A stretch of 8,030 nt of DNA from Promethearchaeota archaeon (lineage in GTDB: Archaea > Asgardarchaeota > Lokiarchaeia > Sigynarchaeales > SOKP01): positions 1 to 8,030 of the forward strand of contig WJKD01000053.1 in NCBI GenBank assembly GCA_014729315.1, read 5' to 3'. This document shows, one piece after another, positions 5,386 to 8,030 of this stretch; the stretch's first letter is position 1, and the number at the start of each line of letters is the position of its first letter. A model generated the notes under the pieces. It ran no database searches and was not told the DNA's origin. It saw only the letters and a program-made list of their open reading frames with translations. The translations under genes and the position numbers were made by a program.

Positions 5386-6294
5386 TTATATACTTACTTG
5401 ATCGTTTTTACAGTTAAAAATCTTTCGTGCTTCCGCTCCTTGGGCAATTTCTCGACCAGAGATTTCAGCTAATTTTTTTGCCCACTTTACTTGCTCCCAG
5501 CTTCCTTCAGCTAACTCTCCGTCAGGATTTCGAATATTATCTTCAAGACCCACTCTTACATGACCTCCCCAAGCAGCAGCACATAAAGCAGCTTGAAACT
5601 GTTGTTTTGCTACTCCACATACGCTCCATGTTGCTCCTTCAGGTTTTAAATTGAGTAAATAAGCGAGTGCATCTATAGAGAAAGGTTGACCGCCTAATAC
5701 ACCGAAGACAAACTGGAAGTGAAGAGGTTGTTCGAACAAACCTTCTTGTTTATTGAGGAAAAGCATATTATGCATTCCTCCCATATCATAAATCTCCATT
5801 TCAGGTTTCGTGCCAGCGCGCTTCATCTTCTTTGCAAATTTCTCAATGGTACTAAAAGTGTTAGTGAAAACATTATTTTTAGCCATAATGACTTTTCCTG
5901 TTTTAAAGTCCCCAACGCTAAAATTCATTGAATTTGTATTTAACGACGCTAGTGGAGGCTTAAATGTCTCGACAGGTTTAATTCTTTCTTTCTCTGTCGC
6001 AACAGCGCTTATTGCTGAGCTTAAATTAACGATGACATCAGGAGCCTTTTCCTTGATACGCTTAACAGTTGCTCTGATAATATCTAAGTCGGGTGTCGGG
6101 ATACCCCCTTGCTCAACATCTCTTGCATGGATGTGGACGATTGCTGCTCCCGCATCGTAGCACTTCTTTGCTTCTTCGGCAAATTCTTCAGCTGAATATG
6201 GGACTGCAGGATTTTGTTCCTTTCGCGTGACCGCACCAGCTAAAGCTGCGCTTATAACCAGCTTATTTTCTGGGTTATTTGAAAATTCTTCCAT
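5386..6294 (-). CDS. BKACE-family beta-keto acid cleavage enzyme (Kce-like)
   Basis: 302 aa, the normal length for the family (DUF849, TIM barrel, zinc-dependent). These enzymes transfer an acetyl unit between a beta-keto acid and acetyl-CoA, giving acetoacetate and a new acyl-CoA; the founding member Kce acts on 3-keto-5-aminohexanoate in lysine fermentation. Seen here are HIHARD (54-59), with His54 and His56 as zinc ligands, NLSSA (90-94), and HVRVGLEDN (245-253), with Arg247, Glu251 (third zinc ligand) and Asp252, matching the spacing of Kce Arg226/Glu230/Asp231. All key residues are kept, so it should be active. No other lysine-fermentation gene is visible, and the family is promiscuous, so the substrate is left open. 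ATG at 6294 follows AAGTGAT. It is a single-gene unit, convergent with the DUF35 genes and divergent from the second thiolase-like pair. Confidence 0.92.
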   Translation of the reverse strand: MEEFSNNPENKLVISAALAGAVTRKEQNPAVPYSAEEFAEEAKKCYDAGAAIVHIHARDVEQGGIPTPDLDIIRATVKRIKEKAPDVIVNLSSAISAVATEKERIKPVETFKPPLASLNTNSMNFSVGDFKTGKVIMAKNNVFTNTFSTIEKFAKKMKRAGTKPEMEIYDMGGMHNMLFLNKQEGLFEQPLHFQFVFGVLGGQPFSIDALAYLLNLKPEGATWSVCGVAKQQFQAALCAAAWGGHVRVGLEDNIRNPDGELAEGSWEQVKWAKKLAEISGREIAQGAEARKIFNCKNDQVSI

Positions 6295-6333
6295 AAAATA
6301 TCACTTTACCTTTTTTATTGACTTTTTTATTCT

Positions 6334-6350
6334 ATTCAATTTAATTGAAT
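6334..6350. repeat. 17-bp palindrome near the BKACE start site, candidate operator
   Basis: ATTCAATT (6334-6341) and AATTGAAT (6343-6350) are perfect inverted arms around a single T. The site lies between the TATA-like box and the BKACE start codon, roughly over the predicted transcription start, where many archaeal repressors bind. A regulatory role is inferred. Confidence 0.4.
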
Positions 6351-6376
6351 TTAATGAATACATTATATATCTATGG

Positions 6377-6393
6377 GTTTATATATTTTATAA
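6377..6393 (-). promoter_or_regulatory. TATA-like region for the BKACE gene
   Basis: On the minus strand this reads GTTATAAAATATATAAAC, holding two overlapping TATA-box matches. A start site about 25 bases downstream would lie near 6350-6355, giving a leader of about 60 bases. Confidence 0.4.
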
Positions 6394-6475
6394 CTATTCC
6401 CAACCATTCTTTTTTAGTTTGTTTTAGAGAATTTTCTGAATTTCTCTTGTTTTTAAAAGAATTTGGATTGATAGT

Positions 6476-6492
6476 TGATTAATTAATAATCA
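6476..6492. repeat. Inverted repeat TGATTA/TAATCA
   Basis: TGATTA (6476-6481) and TAATCA (6487-6492) are perfect 6-bp arms with a 5-base spacer, ATTAA. It lies mid-way in the divergent region. It could be a protein-binding site, but short AT palindromes are expected by chance here. Confidence 0.25.
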
Positions 6493-6499
6493 TGTTCAT

Positions 6500-6515
6500 A
6501 TTTAAAGGTTTAAAT
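6500..6515. repeat. Palindrome ATTTAAA-GG-TTTAAAT
   Basis: Two perfect 7-bp arms (6500-6506 and 6509-6515) flank GG. The arms resemble the archaeal TATA consensus, so this could be a symmetrical TATA-like element or an operator. It is about 200 bp from either gene. Confidence 0.3.
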
Positions 6516-6632
6516 CGCACAATAATGACCAATAATTAGGATAATAAGAGATATTTCTTCACTCAAAAATTGCTGAAATTTGTAGTGTGATTTTGAAAAA
6601 CTACATAATTGAGAAAAAGTCGGAAATAAACA

Positions 6633-6640
6633 TTTATATT
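6633..6640 (+). promoter_or_regulatory. TATA-like box with BRE-like flank for the second thiolase-like pair
   Basis: TTTATATT matches the archaeal TATA consensus well and is preceded by the purine-rich GGAAATAAAC (6622-6631), which resembles a BRE. A start near 6664 would leave a leader of about 50 bases. The ribosome binding site of the first gene is weak (GAGAG, 6701-6705) compared with the strong internal sites of both thiolase-like operons. Confidence 0.45.
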
Positions 6641-6714
6641 GATTTTCATCCAAAATTAATATAATCCACATATTAAAAATGTAAAAATGAAGATCAAATA
6701 GAGAGAAAAATAAT

Positions 6715-7863
6715 ATGGAAGGTAAAGTTGCAATAGTTGGAGTTGCACAGACCGAGTATGAACTGAATAAAATCGACCAAACTTATATGGAGTTAACTTT
6801 TGAAGTAGTAAAGAAACTCCATAATAAATTAGGGATAACAAACGACGATGTAGGATCTGTGATTACGAGTTCGAACGATTTCAACGACGGGAGAACGATC
6901 GCAAATATGGCAGTGCAAGACGGTGTTGGTTCAGTGGGTAAATCGGAATCAAGAGTATCCGGAGATGGCGCGTTTGCTTATGTCTACGCTGCGATGCGTG
7001 TTTTATCTCAAGAATACGATACTGTTTTGGTTGTTTCCCATACAAAGTGTTCCGAGGGCGATCAGTGTCTCATCAATAATTCTATTTTTGATCCCTTTTA
7101 CCAGAGACATCTGGGAATAGATCAAATTTCTGCTGCTGGACTAATGGCTAATATGTATATGACTAAATATAAAATCACTGAAGAACAAGCAGCAAAAGTC
7201 GTGGTCAAAAATAGAAGGAACGCTCTGAATAATCCTTTTGCTCACATAAAGAAAGAAGTTTCAGTAGAGGACGTTCTCAATTCGCCTCTATTAGCTCATC
7301 CTTTGAAGGAATTAGACTTACCGCCGTATAGTGATGGGGCCGTTGCTATGCTCATCGCTAACGAAGAAACGGCAAAAAGACTAACGGATAATCCTGTATG
7401 GTTAAAAGGTTATGCAAGTTGCACTGACGCATATTATCTTGGGCATAGGACCATGACGGATTTGATTGGTTTAGAATTAGCAGCGAAGGAAGCTTATAAA
7501 ATGGCAAATATTAACGATCCCGTTAAGGATATAGATGTCGCAGAAATAAGCGAGAATTTTAGTGCTCACGAGCTCATGATTTACGAAGCGTTAGGTTTTT
7601 GCGGAAAAGGTGAAGGAGGTAAATTTATTGATAGCGACGATACTCAGATAAATGGAACTATTCCAGTGAATCCATCGGGGGGAGTTTTATCTAGTAATGT
7701 CCCTATGGCAAATGGATTGATTCGTGTTGCTGAAATAGCTGAACAGTTGATGGATAAAGCAGACAAGCGACAAATACCAGGAGCAAAGACGGGGCTGGCT
7801 TATGGAATGAATGGTATATGTTCCCAAGGAAATTGTGTGTTGATATTTGGAGGTGAACAATAA
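6715..7863 (+). CDS. Thiolase-like protein (SCP2 type) lacking Cys/His; second locus, first subunit
   Basis: 382 aa. It starts MEGKVAIVGVAQTEYE. The nucleophile segment reads RVSGDGAFAYVYAAMR (80-95), with Gly85 in place of Cys, closely like the CGDG segment of the 1777 protein. EISENFSAHEL (277-287) replaces the His-Asp motif with Ser279-Glu280, and PSGGVLSSNVPMANG (320-334) has Asn328 for the GHP His. LDLPPYSDGAV (200-210) is the conserved loop. It resembles the first subunit of the 1777 operon more than the second (shared GDG and the TEEQ-AxVVVKN segment), so it likely plays the same role in a parallel complex. The Cys residues at 369 and 374 near the C-terminus do not sit in a recognisable catalytic motif. 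The next gene starts 2 bp after its stop. Fold confident, reaction unknown. Confidence 0.85.
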   Translation: MEGKVAIVGVAQTEYELNKIDQTYMELTFEVVKKLHNKLGITNDDVGSVITSSNDFNDGRTIANMAVQDGVGSVGKSESRVSGDGAFAYVYAAMRVLSQEYDTVLVVSHTKCSEGDQCLINNSIFDPFYQRHLGIDQISAAGLMANMYMTKYKITEEQAAKVVVKNRRNALNNPFAHIKKEVSVEDVLNSPLLAHPLKELDLPPYSDGAVAMLIANEETAKRLTDNPVWLKGYASCTDAYYLGHRTMTDLIGLELAAKEAYKMANINDPVKDIDVAEISENFSAHELMIYEALGFCGKGEGGKFIDSDDTQINGTIPVNPSGGVLSSNVPMANGLIRVAEIAEQLMDKADKRQIPGAKTGLAYGMNGICSQGNCVLIFGGEQ

Positions 7864-7865
7864 AA

Positions 7866-8030
7866 ATGTCGCGACACGATGTAGCAGTAGTAGGAATAGG
7901 TCAAACTAAATTTAGGAGTAAAAGAAGAGATGTTAATATCCCTGAAATGATATACGAGGCTGTTAAAGCAGCTCTTGACGATGCTCAATTAGAACCAAAA
8001 GATATTGATGCCATTCTTATAGGTAATATT
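7866..8030 (+). CDS. Thiolase-like protein, second subunit of second pair (partial, cut by window edge)
   Basis: Only the first 55 codons are present; the frame is open to the right edge. It begins MSRHDVAVVGIGQTKFRSKR and continues into a PKDIDAILIGN segment, the standard N-terminal beta-alpha-beta of SCP2-type thiolases. ATG at 7866 is 2 bp after the previous stop and 9 bases after GGAGGTGA (7849-7856), a strong site inside the upstream gene, so the two are co-transcribed and probably translationally coupled. Whether it keeps the catalytic Cys and His cannot be seen. By analogy with 1777-5229, one or two DUF35 genes would be expected next. Confidence 0.8.
   Translation, partial: MSRHDVAVVGIGQTKFRSKRRDVNIPEMIYEAVKAALDDAQLEPKDIDAILIGNI

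Larger units (their letters stand above)
6295..6714. other. 420-bp divergent intergenic region
   Basis: No gene is seen; the stretch is very AT-rich with frequent stops on both strands. It holds the promoter of the leftward BKACE gene, the promoter of the rightward thiolase-like pair, and three short palindromes (6334-6350, 6476-6492, 6500-6515). No tRNA-like or CRISPR-like structure was recognised. Confidence 0.6.

Noticed and set aside
5810..6160. Open plus-strand frame of 116 codons across the BKACE gene
   Set aside because: It is antisense to a gene with complete family motifs, lacks a ribosome binding site and shows no domain; it is a shadow of the real gene.
5386..6294. Specific naming as kce of lysine fermentation
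   Set aside because: The family is promiscuous and no other gene of that pathway is in the window, so the substrate cannot be assigned.

Overview
The window reads as accessory acyl-CoA / beta-keto acid metabolism from an AT-rich archaeon. An archaeal source is favoured for four reasons. Two sets of SCP2-type thiolase-like genes occur in tandem, one followed by two DUF35 zinc-ribbon/OB-fold genes, an arrangement typical of archaea. TATA-like boxes lie about 45-80 bp upstream of the lead genes. Oligo-T tracts, not GC-rich hairpin-plus-U terminators, follow the genes. Ribosome binding sites are built around GGTGAT, which pairs with the conserved 16S 3' end. An Asgard (Lokiarchaeia-like) source is a reasonable guess but is not proved by the sequence; a bacterial source is not excluded.

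Layout. Positions 1-180 are AT-rich non-coding sequence. An acyl-CoA dehydrogenase gene runs leftward (1561 to 194), and its C-terminal end appears to be frameshifted. A short divergent promoter region (1562-1776) separates it from a tight rightward four-gene operon (1777-5229): two different thiolase-like proteins, then two different DUF35 proteins, with gaps of only 17, 4 and 0 bp. A convergent spacer with hairpins and T-tracts on both strands (5230-5385) follows. Next comes a leftward BKACE-family (3-keto-5-aminohexanoate cleavage enzyme type) gene (6294 to 5386). A 420-bp divergent region (6295-6714) holds promoters and several palindromes. It is followed by a second rightward thiolase-like pair (6715-7863, and 7866 running off the right edge).

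The most interesting point is that the three complete thiolase-like proteins have all lost the residues that define a thiolase. Gly stands where the nucleophilic Cys should be, and Asn where the His of the GHP motif should be. The His-Asp motif (HDCF-like) is changed to DD, YD or SE. Yet the fold landmarks, the C-terminal glycine-rich loop and the DUF35 partners are retained. The same Asn substitution in all three argues against decay and for a different chemistry. The nearest precedent I know is the steroid side-chain aldolase Ltp2-ChsH2(DUF35), a Cys-less thiolase relative that works with a DUF35 domain. I therefore propose that the 1777-5229 operon encodes a four-subunit acyl-CoA carbon-carbon lyase, or ligase in reverse, of unknown substrate, and that 6715 onward is a second, diverged copy of the same system.

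Together the genes could form a catabolic module: an acyl-CoA dehydrogenase to desaturate, a thiolase-fold/DUF35 complex to cleave a C-C bond, and a BKACE to convert a beta-keto acid plus acetyl-CoA into acetoacetate and a new acyl-CoA. This pathway is inferred from neighbourhood and family membership; the substrates cannot be read from the sequence.
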